In this document: positions 17,001-25,832 of the stretch, in pieces | How positions within the stretch are numbered: position 1 is the stretch's first letter | Layout of the letters: every line of letters begins with the position of its first letter | From: Streptomyces sp. TSRI0281 | GTDB lineage: Bacteria; Actinomycetota; Actinomycetes; Streptomycetales; Streptomycetaceae | Assembly (NCBI RefSeq): GCF_001905125.1 | Contig: NZ_LWLE01000001.1 | Span: 230,771 to 294,770, forward strand | Direction of reading: 5' to 3' | DNA length: 64,000 bases | Program-made: the position numbers and the translations under genes | The notes under the pieces: generated by a model | The model's input: the letters and a program-made list of their open reading frames with translations, nothing else | Database searches by the model: none | What the model was told of the DNA's origin: nothing

Positions 17001-17314
17001 GCTCGTTCCCCTTCCTGAAACCAGCTCATCGCAACCGGCGGCCCCATGACAGGCGCTGCCTCACCGGCATCGAACACATTGCTTCCCCACCATTATCCCG
17101 CATCACAGACCCTGATGACCAACATCGGTCGGCATCGCTTGCGCAACGCGCTCTCGCAAAACCACTCAATTCGGCGATCCGGCTGCGATACTGCGCCGCC
17201 TTGCGCCCCCAGGTGAGGGGCAATTGTTAGACGCAGGTCACATACCCGACCCACCCCGAGTCGGCCATGCTTGCCTGCAGTGGCAACGATGCCGAGCCGT
17301 AAGGGGATACCGGA

Positions 17315-18127
17315 ATGGCCGACGACATGGCGAACACCGTGCTCTACGCAGTGGACGAAGGTCTCGCAACGATCACGATCAACCGTCCCGACGCGATGAA
17401 CGCCATGAACACCGAGGCCAAGGTCGCTCTGCGGGACGCGCTGCGGGACGCGGCTGCCGACACGGCCGTGCGCGCGGTTCTGCTCACCGCGACCGGGCGC
17501 GCCTTCTGCGTGGGCCAGGACCTCAAGGAGCACGTCGCGACGCTGACTGCCACCCGCGAGGCGGGCGGCGGCAATGCGCTGAGCACCGTGCGGGAGCACT
17601 ACAACCCGGTGGTGCGGGCGATCACGGAGATGGAGAAGCCCGTGGTCGCCGGGGTCAACGGCGTCGCGGCAGGAGCGGGGTTCGGATTCGCGCTGGCGGC
17701 CGACTACCGGGTGGTCGCCGACAGCGCGTCGTTCAACACGTCCTTCGCGGGCGTCGCACTGACCGCCGACTCGGGCGTGTCCTGGACGCTGCCCCGGCTG
17801 ATCGGTCGGAGCCGCGCCGCCGACCTGCTGTTCTTCCCGCGGTCGATCTCGGCGCAGGACGCGTACGAGCTGGGTATCGCGAACCGGGTGGTGCCCGCCG
17901 CCGAGCTCGCCGATGAGGCCGCGGCCGTGGCCCGCGCCCTGGCCGAGGGCCCGACCGTGGCGTACGCGGCGCTGAAGGCGTCCATGGCGTACGGCGCGGG
18001 GCACACGCTCGCCGAGACGCTGGAGAAGGAGGACGAACTCCAGACGAGGGCGGGCGCGTCGCAGGACCACACCATCGCGGTGGAGGCGTTCCTGGCCAAG
18101 CGGAAGCCGAAGTACCTCGGCAAGTAG
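17315..18127 (+). CDS. Enoyl-CoA hydratase/isomerase, PaaG-like
   Basis: 270 residues of the crotonase fold. The oxyanion-hole region reads RAFCVGQDLKEHV, and the second loop VVAGVNGVAAGAGFGFALAA. The LTADSGVSWTLPRLIGR segment resembles PaaG-type isomerases, with an aspartate at the catalytic position rather than the second glutamate of hydratases. That suggests isomerase activity on an aromatic or unsaturated acyl-CoA rather than simple hydration. ATG 17315 has AAGGGG 8 nt upstream. It stands alone, converging on tag through the hairpin at 18140-18169. The exact substrate is not determinable. Confidence 0.88.
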   Translation: MADDMANTVLYAVDEGLATITINRPDAMNAMNTEAKVALRDALRDAAADTAVRAVLLTATGRAFCVGQDLKEHVATLTATREAGGGNALSTVREHYNPVVRAITEMEKPVVAGVNGVAAGAGFGFALAADYRVVADSASFNTSFAGVALTADSGVSWTLPRLIGRSRAADLLFFPRSISAQDAYELGIANRVVPAAELADEAAAVARALAEGPTVAYAALKASMAYGAGHTLAETLEKEDELQTRAGASQDHTIAVEAFLAKRKPKYLGK

Positions 18128-18139
18128 GCGGGGACGGAC

Positions 18140-18169
18140 CCCTCGGGGGGCGCTTGCGGCCCCCGAGGG
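18140..18169. terminator. Convergent terminator hairpin
   Basis: CCCTCGGGGG (18140-18149) pairs with CCCCCGAGGG (18160-18169) across a 10-nt loop, between the stops of the enoyl-CoA hydratase (+) and tag (-) genes. Confidence 0.75.
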
Positions 18170-18170
18170 C

Positions 18171-18758
18171 CTACGGACGGGCCCCGCGGGCCACACAGTC
18201 GGCGAGGTGGTCGTCGACCAGGCCGCACGCCTGCATCAGGGCGTACGCGGTCGTGGGGCCCACGAAGCGGATGGAGCGCTTCTTCAGCTCCTTGGCGAGC
18301 GCCGTGGACTCCGGGGTGACCGCCTCGACATCCCCCAGCACGCGCGGCACGGGCCGGCCGGCCGGATCGGGGGCGTACGACCAGATCAGCGCGTCCAGCT
18401 CCCCGGCCGGCCAGTCGGCCAGCACCTTCGCGTTGGCGAGGGTCGCGTCGACCTTGGCGCGGTTGCGGATGATGCCGGCGTCGGCGAGGAGCCGTTCCCG
18501 GTCGGTGTCGGTGAACGCGGCGACCGCGGGAATGCTGAACCCGGCGAAGGCGGCGCGGAAGCCCTCGCGGCGGCGCAGGATCGTCAGCCACGACAGACCG
18601 GACTGGAACGCCTCCAGGCAGAGCCGCTCGAAGAGCGCGTCGTCGCCGTGGACCGGGCGGCCCCACTCGGTGTCGTGGTAGGTCAGGTAGTCCTCCGTGG
18701 ACAGCCCCCAGGGGCAGCGCAGGCCGCCGTCCGGGGCCGCTTCGGCTCCACCGCTCAT
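18171..18758 (-). CDS. tag: DNA-3-methyladenine glycosylase I
   Basis: 195 residues. Conserved Tag pieces include RCPWGLSTEDYLTYHDTEWG, LCLEAFQSGLSWLTILRRRE, and RFVGPTTAYALMQACGLVDD with HLADC near the end, holding the zinc-snap Cys/His. The enzyme excises 3-methyladenine from alkylated DNA. Its ATG (18758) overlaps the stop of the DivIVA-like gene in an ATGA, so the two are translationally coupled. The pair matches mycobacterial Rv1209-Rv1210. A start further upstream at 19190 would only fuse a shadow of the upstream gene. Confidence 0.93.
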   Translation of the reverse strand: MSGGAEAAPDGGLRCPWGLSTEDYLTYHDTEWGRPVHGDDALFERLCLEAFQSGLSWLTILRRREGFRAAFAGFSIPAVAAFTDTDRERLLADAGIIRNRAKVDATLANAKVLADWPAGELDALIWSYAPDPAGRPVPRVLGDVEAVTPESTALAKELKKRSIRFVGPTTAYALMQACGLVDDHLADCVARGARP

Positions 18759-19150
18759 CGTTCGTCCTCCTCGCCCCGGTAGGGTCCCGGGTCCTGGCTC
18801 AGCGGCTCGCCGGGCCTCTTGAACAGATCGGGACCGCCCGTCGCGGCGGACCGGGCACCGGCCAGGGCCGACTCCAGCTCCGCGATCCGGGAGTCCCGCT
18901 CGGCCAGCTCGGCGCCGAGCCGGTCGAGCGCCTCGTCGACATCCGCCATCCGGTAGCCGCGGGGGGCCATCGGCAGGCGCAGCGCCTCGACATCCGCCCG
19001 GCCGACCGGGCGCGTCGCGGGCAGCGGGTCGGTGAGCCGCTCGGGCGGCAGGTCCTGGAGCACCGGGCTTCCACCGCCGCCGACCACCGCGAGGGTGACC
19101 GCGGCGACCACCACGACCATCGTGAGCAGCAAGAACCAGAACACGAGCAT
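18755..19150 (-). CDS. DivIVA-domain membrane-anchored small protein
   Basis: 131 residues. An N-terminal membrane helix (MLVFWFLLLTMVVVVAAVTL) is followed by GRADVEALRLPMAPRGYRMA and a short coiled coil (ALDRLGAELAERDSRIAELE). The GYRMADVDEALDRL motif is the DivIVA N-terminal signature that senses membrane curvature at poles and septa, here tethered by a real membrane helix. The length resembles mycobacterial Rv1209. ATG 19150 has GGGGAG just upstream. Probable role in polar or septal organisation; the partner is unknown. Confidence 0.85.
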   Translation of the reverse strand: MLVFWFLLLTMVVVVAAVTLAVVGGGGSPVLQDLPPERLTDPLPATRPVGRADVEALRLPMAPRGYRMADVDEALDRLGAELAERDSRIAELESALAGARSAATGGPDLFKRPGEPLSQDPGPYRGEEDER

Positions 19151-19241
19151 CTCCCCGGGGCGGAATCCTGTCCGGGTCCGATCGTGCCATGCGGCACCGA
19201 CGGTTAGGGTCGCAGGCGACCTACTGAGGAGGAAACACGGG

Positions 19242-20114
19242 ATGCGAAGCGGTGCACTGAGGCTCGGACGGCGGGAATTCGGGCCGCACGAGCCGGTGAT
19301 CATGGCGATCGTGAACCGGACTCCGGACTCCTTCTACGACCGGGGCGCGACGTTCCGGGACGAGCCCGCGCTCGCCCGGGTCGAGCAGGCGGTCGCCGAG
19401 GGCGCCGCGATCATCGACATCGGCGGGGTGAAGGCCGGCCCCGGCGCGGAGGTGACGGCCGGGGAGGAGGCCCGCCGTACGGTCGGGTTCGTGGCCGAGG
19501 TCCGCCGCCGCCACCCGGACGTGGTGATCAGCGTGGACACCTGGCGCCACGAGGTGGGCGAGGCGGTCTGCGAGGCGGGCGCGGATGTGCTGAACGACGC
19601 GTGGGGCGGGGTCGACCCGAAACTGGCGGAGGTCGCCGCGCGGTACGGGGCGGGCCTGGTGTGCACGCACGCGGGCGGCGCCGAGCCGCGGACCCGCCCG
19701 CACCGCATCGCGTACGAGGACGTGATGGCGGACATCCTGCGGGTGACGGTGGGACTGGCCGAGCGGGCCGTGGAGCTGGGGGTGCGGACGGACGGGATCA
19801 TGATCGACCCCGGCCATGACTTCGGGAAGAACACCCGGCACTCGCTGGAGGCGACACGGCGGCTCGGCGAGATGGCGGAGACCGGGTGGCCGGTGCTCGT
19901 CTCGCTGTCCAACAAGGACTTCGTGGGGGAGACCCTCGACCGCCCGGTCAAGGAACGCGTGATCGGCACCCTGGCGACGACGGCCGTGTCGGCGTGGCTG
20001 GGCGCGCGGGTGTACCGGGTGCACGAGGTGGCGGAGACCCGGCAGGTGCTGGACATGGTGGCGTCGATCGCGGGGCTGCGGGCCCCGGCGGTGGCGCGCA
20101 GGGGGCTGGCGTAG
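19242..20114 (+). CDS. Dihydropteroate synthase homologue (FolP2-like)
   Basis: 290 residues of the pterin-binding TIM barrel: IMAIVNRTPDSFYDRG, IIDIGGVKAGPGAEV, VISVDTWRHEVGEAV, DVLNDAWGG, IMIDPGHDFGK and a C-terminal VYRVHEVAETRQVLDM. Classical DHPS has SFSDGG in the first loop; here it is SFYDRG, and the genome position is that of mycobacterial folP2, whose product lacks DHPS activity. So this may be a paralogue with a different or lost reaction rather than the folate enzyme. ATG 19242 follows GAGGAGG at 19226-19232. It diverges from the DivIVA-like/tag pair. Confidence 0.88.
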   Translation: MRSGALRLGRREFGPHEPVIMAIVNRTPDSFYDRGATFRDEPALARVEQAVAEGAAIIDIGGVKAGPGAEVTAGEEARRTVGFVAEVRRRHPDVVISVDTWRHEVGEAVCEAGADVLNDAWGGVDPKLAEVAARYGAGLVCTHAGGAEPRTRPHRIAYEDVMADILRVTVGLAERAVELGVRTDGIMIDPGHDFGKNTRHSLEATRRLGEMAETGWPVLVSLSNKDFVGETLDRPVKERVIGTLATTAVSAWLGARVYRVHEVAETRQVLDMVASIAGLRAPAVARRGLA

Positions 20115-20204
20115 GAGTGCGCGTGGCGGGGGGCCGGCGCGGCGCACAGGGGGTGGAGTGGGGCCGGGACGGGGACGCCGCCCCGGCCCCACTCCCGGAT
20201 CCGC

Positions 20205-20290
20205 ACCGGTTCGGGTCAGTCCGGGCCGGTTCGAGCCGGGCCGGTTCGAGCCGGATCAGTCCGGGCCGGATCAGTCCGGGCCGGTTCGGG
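20205..20290. repeat. Imperfect short tandem repeats between folP2-like and LOG genes
   Basis: Alternating 15-bp units, GGTTCGAGCCGGGCC and GGATCAGTCCGGGCC with variants, fill about 85 bp between two converging stops. Self-complementary parts could fold. Likely slippage-generated spacer, with possible terminator function. Confidence 0.75.
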
Positions 20291-20298
20291 CGGAGGCC

Positions 20299-21084
20299 CT
20301 ACCTGCCGACCTCCTTGGTCACCAGCCTGACCGCCTCCTCCACGTCGTCCGTGACGTGGAAGAGCAGCAGGTCCTTCTCGGACGCCTTGCCCTGCGCCAC
20401 CACGGTGTCCCGCAGCCAGTCGACGAGGCCGCTCCAGTACGCCGAGCCGAAGAGCACGATCGGGAAGCGGGTCACCTTGCCCGTCTGGACCAGGGTCAGC
20501 GCCTCGAAGAGTTCGTCCAGCGTGCCGAGGCCGCCGGGCAGGACCACGAAGCCCTGGGCGTACTTCACGAACATCGTCTTGCGGACGAAGAAGTAGCGGA
20601 AGTTGACGCCGATGTCGACGTGCGGGTTGAGGCCGGACTCGAACGGCAGCTCGATGCCGAGGCCGACCGAGACGCCCTTGGCCTCCCGTGCCCCCTTGTT
20701 CGCCGCCTCCATCGCCCCGGGGCCGCCGCCCGTGATCACCGCGAAGCCCGCTTCGACGAGTGCCCGGCCGATCCGTACGCCCGCCTCGTAGTCCGGCGTA
20801 CCGACCGGTGTGCGGGCCGAGCCGAAGACGCTGATGGCGCTCGGCAGCTCGGCCAGGGCGCCGAACCCCTCGACGAACTCCGACTGGATGCGCATCACCC
20901 GCCAGGGGTCGGTGTGCACCCACTCGGAATCGCCCTCGGAGTCCAGCAGCCGCTGATCGGTCGTGCCGGGCTGCACCTGGTCCCTGCGACGCAGTACCGG
21001 GCCCATGCGCTGTTCCTCGGGCCTGACCGCGCCCTCGGGAACCTCCGCGCCCTGTGCGTTGCGTGCATCCTCGGGGTTGCCCAT
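20299..21084 (-). CDS. TIGR00730-family Rossmann protein (LOG-like phosphoribohydrolase)
   Basis: 261 residues. It has the LOG signature: ISVFGSARTPVG, GFAVITGGGPGAMEAANKGA, and FVVLPGGLGTLDELFEALTL (PGGxGTxxE). The family cleaves nucleoside 5'-monophosphates, releasing base and ribose-5-phosphate; plant and some actinobacterial members make free cytokinins. The N-terminal ~75 residues are charged and variable. ATG 21084 is preferred as it begins MGNPEDARNAQ after a long upstream frame without conservation. It sits beside dapE and folP2-like, as in mycobacteria (Rv1205). Confidence 0.88.
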   Translation of the reverse strand: MGNPEDARNAQGAEVPEGAVRPEEQRMGPVLRRRDQVQPGTTDQRLLDSEGDSEWVHTDPWRVMRIQSEFVEGFGALAELPSAISVFGSARTPVGTPDYEAGVRIGRALVEAGFAVITGGGPGAMEAANKGAREAKGVSVGLGIELPFESGLNPHVDIGVNFRYFFVRKTMFVKYAQGFVVLPGGLGTLDELFEALTLVQTGKVTRFPIVLFGSAYWSGLVDWLRDTVVAQGKASEKDLLLFHVTDDVEEAVRLVTKEVGR

Positions 21085-21167
21085 GACCTGCTCCCTCCGC
21101 CGACCTGCGATGTGCTTGTCGGGCCAGCGTAGATCGACGGAGGTGAAGACCGGGGGAAGCCCATGAG

Positions 21168-22247
21168 TCAGCTGGTGAGCCAGGAGCGGAGGCGTTCCTC
21201 GCAGTGGGTGATCCGCTCGGTCACGACGTGTTCGTCGCGCTTGTGGGCGAGGAGCGGGTCGCCGGGTCCGTAGTTCACCGCGGGCACGCCGAGCGCGCCG
21301 AAGCGGGAGACGTCCGTCCAGCCGAACTTGGGCTGGGCCGTGCCGCCGACGGCCGCCATGAACGCCCGGGCCGCCGGATGGCCGAGGCCGGGCATGGCGG
21401 CACCGGAGTGGTCGTCGACCGTGAACTCGGTGACTCCGCACTCCGCGAAGACCTCATGGACATGGGCGAGGGCTTCCTCGGCGCCGCGGTCGGGGGCGTA
21501 CCGGTAGTTGACCACCACGACGCAGGCGTCCGGGATGACGTTGTTGGCGACGCCGCCCTCGATCCGTACGGCGTTGAGGCCCTCGCGGTATTCGAGCCCG
21601 TCGATGACCGGGCGGCGCGGTTCGTACGCGGCGAGCCTGTCCAGGATCGGTGCCGCGGCGTGGATGGCGTTGGCGCCCATCCAACTGCGCGCGGAGTGGG
21701 CCCGCTCCCCCGCCGTGTGCAGGTGGACCCGCAGCGTGCCCTGGCAGCCGCCCTCGACCTGGCCGTCGGACGGTTCCAGGAGGACGGCGAAGTCTCCGTC
21801 GAGCCAGTCGGGGTGGGCCTCGGCGACGTGCCCGAGGCCGTTGAGGTGGGCGGCGACCTCTTCGTTGTCGTAGAAGATGAAGGTGAGGTCGCGGTTGGGC
21901 TCGGGGACGGTCGCGGCGATGCGCAGCTGTACGGCGACGCCCGACTTCATGTCGGAGGTTCCGCACCCCCACAGCACGCCGTTGTCGTCGAGCCGGGACG
22001 GGACGTTGTCGGCGATCGGCACGGTGTCGATGTGGCCGGCGAGCACGACACGCTCGGCGCGCCCCAGCCGCGTCCTGGCCACGACGTTGTTCCCGTACCG
22101 GTCGACGGTCAGATGGGGAAGGCCGCGCAGTGCCGTCTCGATCGCGTCGGCCAGCTCGGTCTCCTCCCCGCTGACGGAGGGGAAGTCCACGAGCCGGGCG
22201 GTGAGCGCCGGTCCGTCCAGGGTGAGGTCAAGCGTGCTTTCGGCCAT
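21168..22247 (-). CDS. dapE: Succinyl-diaminopimelate desuccinylase
   Basis: 359 residues of the M20 metallopeptidase fold. Metal ligands are visible in order: VVLAGHIDTVPI (His/Asp), WGCGTSDMKSGVA (Asp), FIFYDNEEV (Glu pair) and a C-terminal His in GDPLLAHKRDEH. It hydrolyses N-succinyl-LL-diaminopimelate to LL-diaminopimelate for lysine and cell wall synthesis. dapC, the preceding pathway step, lies 1.8 kb away at 24084-25181. Start ATG 22247 is chosen (MAESTLDLTLDGPAL). It is divergent from the lysozyme-like gene. Strong call. Confidence 0.95.
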   Translation of the reverse strand: MAESTLDLTLDGPALTARLVDFPSVSGEETELADAIETALRGLPHLTVDRYGNNVVARTRLGRAERVVLAGHIDTVPIADNVPSRLDDNGVLWGCGTSDMKSGVAVQLRIAATVPEPNRDLTFIFYDNEEVAAHLNGLGHVAEAHPDWLDGDFAVLLEPSDGQVEGGCQGTLRVHLHTAGERAHSARSWMGANAIHAAAPILDRLAAYEPRRPVIDGLEYREGLNAVRIEGGVANNVIPDACVVVVNYRYAPDRGAEEALAHVHEVFAECGVTEFTVDDHSGAAMPGLGHPAARAFMAAVGGTAQPKFGWTDVSRFGALGVPAVNYGPGDPLLAHKRDEHVVTERITHCEERLRSWLTS

Positions 22248-22309
22248 GGCCACGACCCTAAGGGACTTCGGTATCCACCCCGGTCGTACCCTCCAGTACC
22301 GTGGGCCCC

Positions 22310-23236
22310 GTGCCCCGGACCCCCACGCCCGCCCGCCGCAGCCGCCTCTTCCGAGTCTCGGCCGCCTTCGCCGTGCTCGTGGCCCTGGGGGGATATCTGG
22401 CCGTGCAGTACGTCTCCGGCAACAAGGGGGCGCCCCACTGCACCGTGCGCTCCGCGGACGGCACACGGGGCGAGGACCGTACGTACGAGATGACTCCCGA
22501 TCAGGCCGCCAACGCCGCGACCATCTCGGCGGTCGGCACCACCCGCGGCATGCCGGAGCGTGCGGTGACCATCGCGCTGGCGACGGCCCTGCAGGAGTCC
22601 GCGCTGCGCAATCTCGATCACGGTGACCGGGATTCGCTCGGGCTCTTCCAGCAGCGCCCCTCGCAGGGCTGGGGGACCGCGCGGCAGATCATGGATCCGG
22701 TCTATTCGGCCGGGATGTTCTACGACCGTCTCGCCGAGGTCCCGGGCTATTCCAGACTCCCGCTGACGGTCGCCGCGCAGCGTGTGCAGCTCAGCGGTTT
22801 CCCCCAGGCGTACGCGAAGCACGAGCCGGACGCCGCGCTGCTGGCCGCCGCGCTGACCGGGCGCGCGCCCACCGCGCTGAACTGTTCCCCGTCCACGGCG
22901 ACCGCGACCGGTCCGGGCGACGCGGCGAAGGTCCGTTCCGAGCTGGTGAGCGCCTTCGGCAAGGACGTACTGCCGTCGGCCAGGGCCGCCGGGGCGTCCG
23001 CCGCGACGTCGGTCTCGGTGCCCGTGCCCGCCACCGCGGCGAAGACCGGGGGCGGCACGGCGCCGCGGCGCGGCTGGGAGCTGGCGCACTGGGCCGTCGC
23101 GCGGGCCGAGGCCCTGCGGATCGACCGGGTCGCTTTCGCGGACCGGGTGTGGACGGCCGACGACGGCTGGCGGACGGAACGCTCAGAGCGTACGGAATCG
23201 GGCACGGACGAGGTCAGGATCGGGCTCGCGCAGTAG
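22310..23236 (+). CDS. Exported protein with lytic-transglycosylase-like motif
   Basis: About 308 residues. An N-terminal membrane/signal segment (LFRVSAAFAVLVALGGYLAV) precedes ATALQESALRNLDHGDRDSL and then GLFQQRPSQGWGTARQIMDP. The E-S-A-L and G-x-x-Q-Q-R-P pattern resembles SLT/lysozyme-like domains, so a peptidoglycan-binding or cleaving role outside the membrane is plausible. GTG 22310 is preferred over GTG 22301: TACCGT (22297-22302) is a -10 box exactly 7 nt upstream, giving a leaderless mRNA. A single glutamate is visible; activity is unproven. Confidence 0.75.
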   Translation: MPRTPTPARRSRLFRVSAAFAVLVALGGYLAVQYVSGNKGAPHCTVRSADGTRGEDRTYEMTPDQAANAATISAVGTTRGMPERAVTIALATALQESALRNLDHGDRDSLGLFQQRPSQGWGTARQIMDPVYSAGMFYDRLAEVPGYSRLPLTVAAQRVQLSGFPQAYAKHEPDAALLAAALTGRAPTALNCSPSTATATGPGDAAKVRSELVSAFGKDVLPSARAAGASAATSVSVPVPATAAKTGGGTAPRRGWELAHWAVARAEALRIDRVAFADRVWTADDGWRTERSERTESGTDEVRIGLAQ

Positions 23237-23534
23237 TACGGCCGACCACCCGTACGAAGCATCCGGCCGGTCTCCGGCAGCCCGGTCGACGGCTCTTTCG
23301 CCAGCACGGTCCGCATGGGCCGATTCCCTTGCCGCCGCAGGGAAGTGACGGTTCGCCCAGCAGTCGCCGCACGCATTGTTTGCCCGGGTTCCTCCGCTGC
23401 GGATTATCGGACGCATTACTCACTCTTTACCTTGCCGCACCGCAACCTTCCCCGCCCCCGGACCGGTTGTCAGTGCGTCCGATCACCGGACAGACAGATT
23501 CCCGAGTCTGTTGAATTCCCGTCGAAGGAGCATC

Positions 23535-23999
23535 ATGTCCCTCCCCCTGACCCGTCGGATCGCCCGTGCCGCGCTGCTGATCGCCGCGGGCGCGGCCCCC
23601 GTGGTCGGTGCGGCCGGCGCCGCGGGTGCCGCGGAGCTCCCGCCGGCCCCCGACCTGGGCGGCCTGACCGCGCTCGACGGTGCCGGTCTCGGCGACACCG
23701 TGGACAGTGCCTCGCAGCAGGGCACCAAGGCCGTGGGCGAGACCGGCGGCCGGCTCGTCGGCACGGCCATCCCGGCCGTGGGCAAGACCGTCGGCCAGGC
23801 GGGCGCCGTCGCCCTCCCGACCGCCCAGAAGACCGTCGGGGAGACCGCGGGCCAGGCGGGCGAGCTCGTCGGCAGCACGGCCACCGCCGCGACCGCGGGC
23901 GGCCTGCCCACCGACAGCATCGGTGGCGCTCTCCCGACCGACAGTCTGGGCGGCGGCCTCGCCGGCGGCCTGCCCCTGAAGGGTCTGCCGCTCGGCTGA
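23535..23999 (+). CDS. Small secreted Gly/Ala/Thr-rich protein
   Basis: 154 residues with a Sec signal peptide (RRIARAALLIAAGAAPVVGA, cleavage near AGAAGAAEL). The mature part is low-complexity and repetitive: QQGTKAVGETGGRLVGTAIP, AVGKTVGQAGAV, TVGETAGQAGELVGSTATA, then PTDSIGGALPTDSLGGGLAG. The repeated TVGET/QAG units suggest a repetitive, flexible cell-surface protein; similar proteins in streptomycetes are often labelled 'ATP-binding' without basis. GAAGGAG at 23524-23530 precedes ATG. It ends at a 24-bp-arm hairpin. Function unknown. Confidence 0.8.
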   Translation: MSLPLTRRIARAALLIAAGAAPVVGAAGAAGAAELPPAPDLGGLTALDGAGLGDTVDSASQQGTKAVGETGGRLVGTAIPAVGKTVGQAGAVALPTAQKTVGETAGQAGELVGSTATAATAGGLPTDSIGGALPTDSLGGGLAGGLPLKGLPLG

Positions 24000-24022
24000 T
24001 CCCCACGCCGGAACACACAGGA

Positions 24023-24070
24023 CGCGCCGAGGGGCCTCGGGAGTGCGCACTCCCGAGGCCCCTCGGCGCG
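24023..24070. terminator. Bidirectional terminator, 24-bp perfect inverted repeat
   Basis: A perfect 48-bp palindrome (24-bp arms, centre GTGCGCAC at 24043-24050) lies between the converging secreted-protein gene and dapC. It starts CGCGCCGAGGGGCCTCGGGA. Serves both strands. Confidence 0.9.
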
Positions 24071-24083
24071 TGGTGTCCGTGGA

Positions 24084-25181
24084 TCAGGACAGCCGCTCGA
24101 CCGCCGCCGCCACCCGCTCGTCGGTCGCCGTGAGCGCCACGCGTACGAAGCGGTCGCCCGCGGGTCCGTAGAAGTCGCCGGGCGCCACCAGGATGCCGAG
24201 TTCCGCGAGGTGGGCCACCGTCTCCCAGCACGGCTCGTCACGCGTCGCCCAGAGGTAGAGGCTCGCCTCGCTGTGCTCGATGCGGAAGCCGTGGGCCTCC
24301 AGCGCGGCACGCAGGGCGGTGCGCCGGTTCGCGTACCGGGCGCGCTGCTCCGCGACATGGGTGTCGTCGCCGAGCGCCGCGACGGTGGCCGCCTGGACCG
24401 GGGCGGGCGCCATCATCCCGCCGTGCTTGCGGATCAGCAGCAGCTCGGCCAGGACGTCCGCGTCGCCCGCGATGAAGGCGGCGCGGTATCCGGCGAGGTT
24501 GGAGCGCTTGGAGAGCGAGTGGACGGCGACGATGCCCTCGTACCGGCCACCGCAGACGTCCGGGTGGAGCACGGAGACCGGTTCGGCCTCCCAGCCCAGT
24601 TCCAGGTAGCACTCGTCGCTGAAGACCAGGACGTCGTGCTCACGCGCCCAGGCGACGATCCGGATCAGCTCGTCCTTGGACAGGACGCGGCCCGTCGGGT
24701 TGGACGGCGAATTCAGCCAGAGCAGCTTGAGGCCCGCCGGGTCCAGCTCCGTGGGGTCGTCGTAGGCGACGGGCTCCGCGCCACAGAGCCGGGCGCCGAC
24801 CTCGTACGTCGGGTACGCCAGCCGCGGGTAGGCGACCTTGTCGCCCGCGCCGAGGCCGAGTTGGGTCGGCAGCCAGGCCACCAGCTCCTTGGAGCCGACG
24901 ACCGGCAGCACGTTCTCGTGGGCCGTCCCGACCGCTCCGAGACGCCGCTCCACCCAGCCGGTGAGGGCGTCGCGCAGGGCCGCTGTGCCCCACACCGTCG
25001 GATAGCCGGGACTGTCCGCGGCGGCCACGAGCGCCTGTTGGATCAGCTCGGGCACCGGGTCGACGGGCGTGCCGACGGACAGGTCGACGATGCCGTCCGG
25101 GTGGGCGGCGGCCGTCGCCTTGTACGGCGCGAGCCTGTCCCAGGGGAAGACCGGAAGGCGGGAGGAGACTGCTGCGGACAC
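24084..25181 (-). CDS. dapC: Succinyldiaminopimelate aminotransferase
   Basis: 365 residues, PLP fold-type I. The Schiff-base lysine lies in VHSLSKRSNLAGYRAAFIAG; other landmarks are WLNSPSNPTGRVLSKDELIR and LVFSDECYLELGW. This matches the actinobacterial DapC group (mycobacterial Rv1178), which converts N-succinyl-2-amino-6-oxopimelate to N-succinyl-LL-diaminopimelate using glutamate. The GTG at 25181 (product begins VSAAVSSRLPVFPW) is preferred over a distant start at 25349. It is downstream of the ferredoxin gene, same strand, as in mycobacteria. Its product feeds DapE. Confidence 0.93.
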   Translation of the reverse strand: MSAAVSSRLPVFPWDRLAPYKATAAAHPDGIVDLSVGTPVDPVPELIQQALVAAADSPGYPTVWGTAALRDALTGWVERRLGAVGTAHENVLPVVGSKELVAWLPTQLGLGAGDKVAYPRLAYPTYEVGARLCGAEPVAYDDPTELDPAGLKLLWLNSPSNPTGRVLSKDELIRIVAWAREHDVLVFSDECYLELGWEAEPVSVLHPDVCGGRYEGIVAVHSLSKRSNLAGYRAAFIAGDADVLAELLLIRKHGGMMAPAPVQAATVAALGDDTHVAEQRARYANRRTALRAALEAHGFRIEHSEASLYLWATRDEPCWETVAHLAELGILVAPGDFYGPAGDRFVRVALTATDERVAAAVERLS

Positions 25182-25394
25182 GGAACTCTGCTTTCTCGTA
25201 CGGGCGGCGAACCACAAGGGGTCACGGAGCCGCCGGGGCCGCGCGGTCCCGGGGGCACCTGGCGGCTCTCCGGCTGCACTGACGGCTCCGGCTGCTGAGG
25301 AGGGGCGCCGGGCGGCGGTGGCGCGCCGGAAAACACCGCGGTCCCGCACGGTGACGAGCCGTACGGGACCGGGCGGCGCACGTGCGGCCGCTGC

Positions 25395-25715
25395 TTACTG
25401 GTTCTGCGGCGGCAGCGCGGCGATGAACGCGTGGTCGCGCTCGATCAAACCCAGCTTGGAGGCACCGCCCGGCGAGCCGAGGTCGTCGAAGAACTCGACG
25501 TTCGCCTTGTAGTAGTCCTTCCACTCCTCCGGGGTGTCGTCCTCGTAGAAGATGGCCTCGACCGGGCAGACCGGCTCACAGGCTCCACAGTCGACACACT
25601 CGTCCGGGTGGATGTACAAGGACCGCTGGCCCTCGTAGATGCAGTCGACGGGGCACTCTTCGATGCAGGCCTTGTCCTTCACGTCGACACAAGGCTGCGC
25701 GATGACGTAGGTCAC
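25395..25715 (-). CDS. fdxA: 7Fe ferredoxin
   Basis: 106 residues. The first cluster motif is CVDVKDKACIEECPVDCIYE, with C-x7-C-x3-C typical of a 3Fe-4S site; the second, CVDCGACEPVCP, is a 4Fe-4S C-x2-C-x2-C-x3-CP. Actinobacterial FdxA/FdxC donates electrons to P450s and other oxidoreductases. GTG 25715 has AGGAGG about 8 nt upstream. It precedes dapC by 213 bp on the same strand. The divergent promoter is shared with the acetyltransferase gene. Confidence 0.95.
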   Translation of the reverse strand: MTYVIAQPCVDVKDKACIEECPVDCIYEGQRSLYIHPDECVDCGACEPVCPVEAIFYEDDTPEEWKDYYKANVEFFDDLGSPGGASKLGLIERDHAFIAALPPQNQ

Positions 25716-25832
25716 GCTGTCGTTCCTCCTCGGTAGGGCGTTGGCTCTCGCGCGGGAGCGCGGCGTCGTCGATGCCCGCACCTAGTATCTCCGTTCCCGG
25801 GCACGAACCGAACAGGAGGGGCGGAGAGAGCT

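Noticed and set aside
20205..20290. Short tandem repeats as a coding repeat or origin
   Set aside because: They sit between two converging stops and encode nothing on either strand; no DnaA boxes or AT-rich core.
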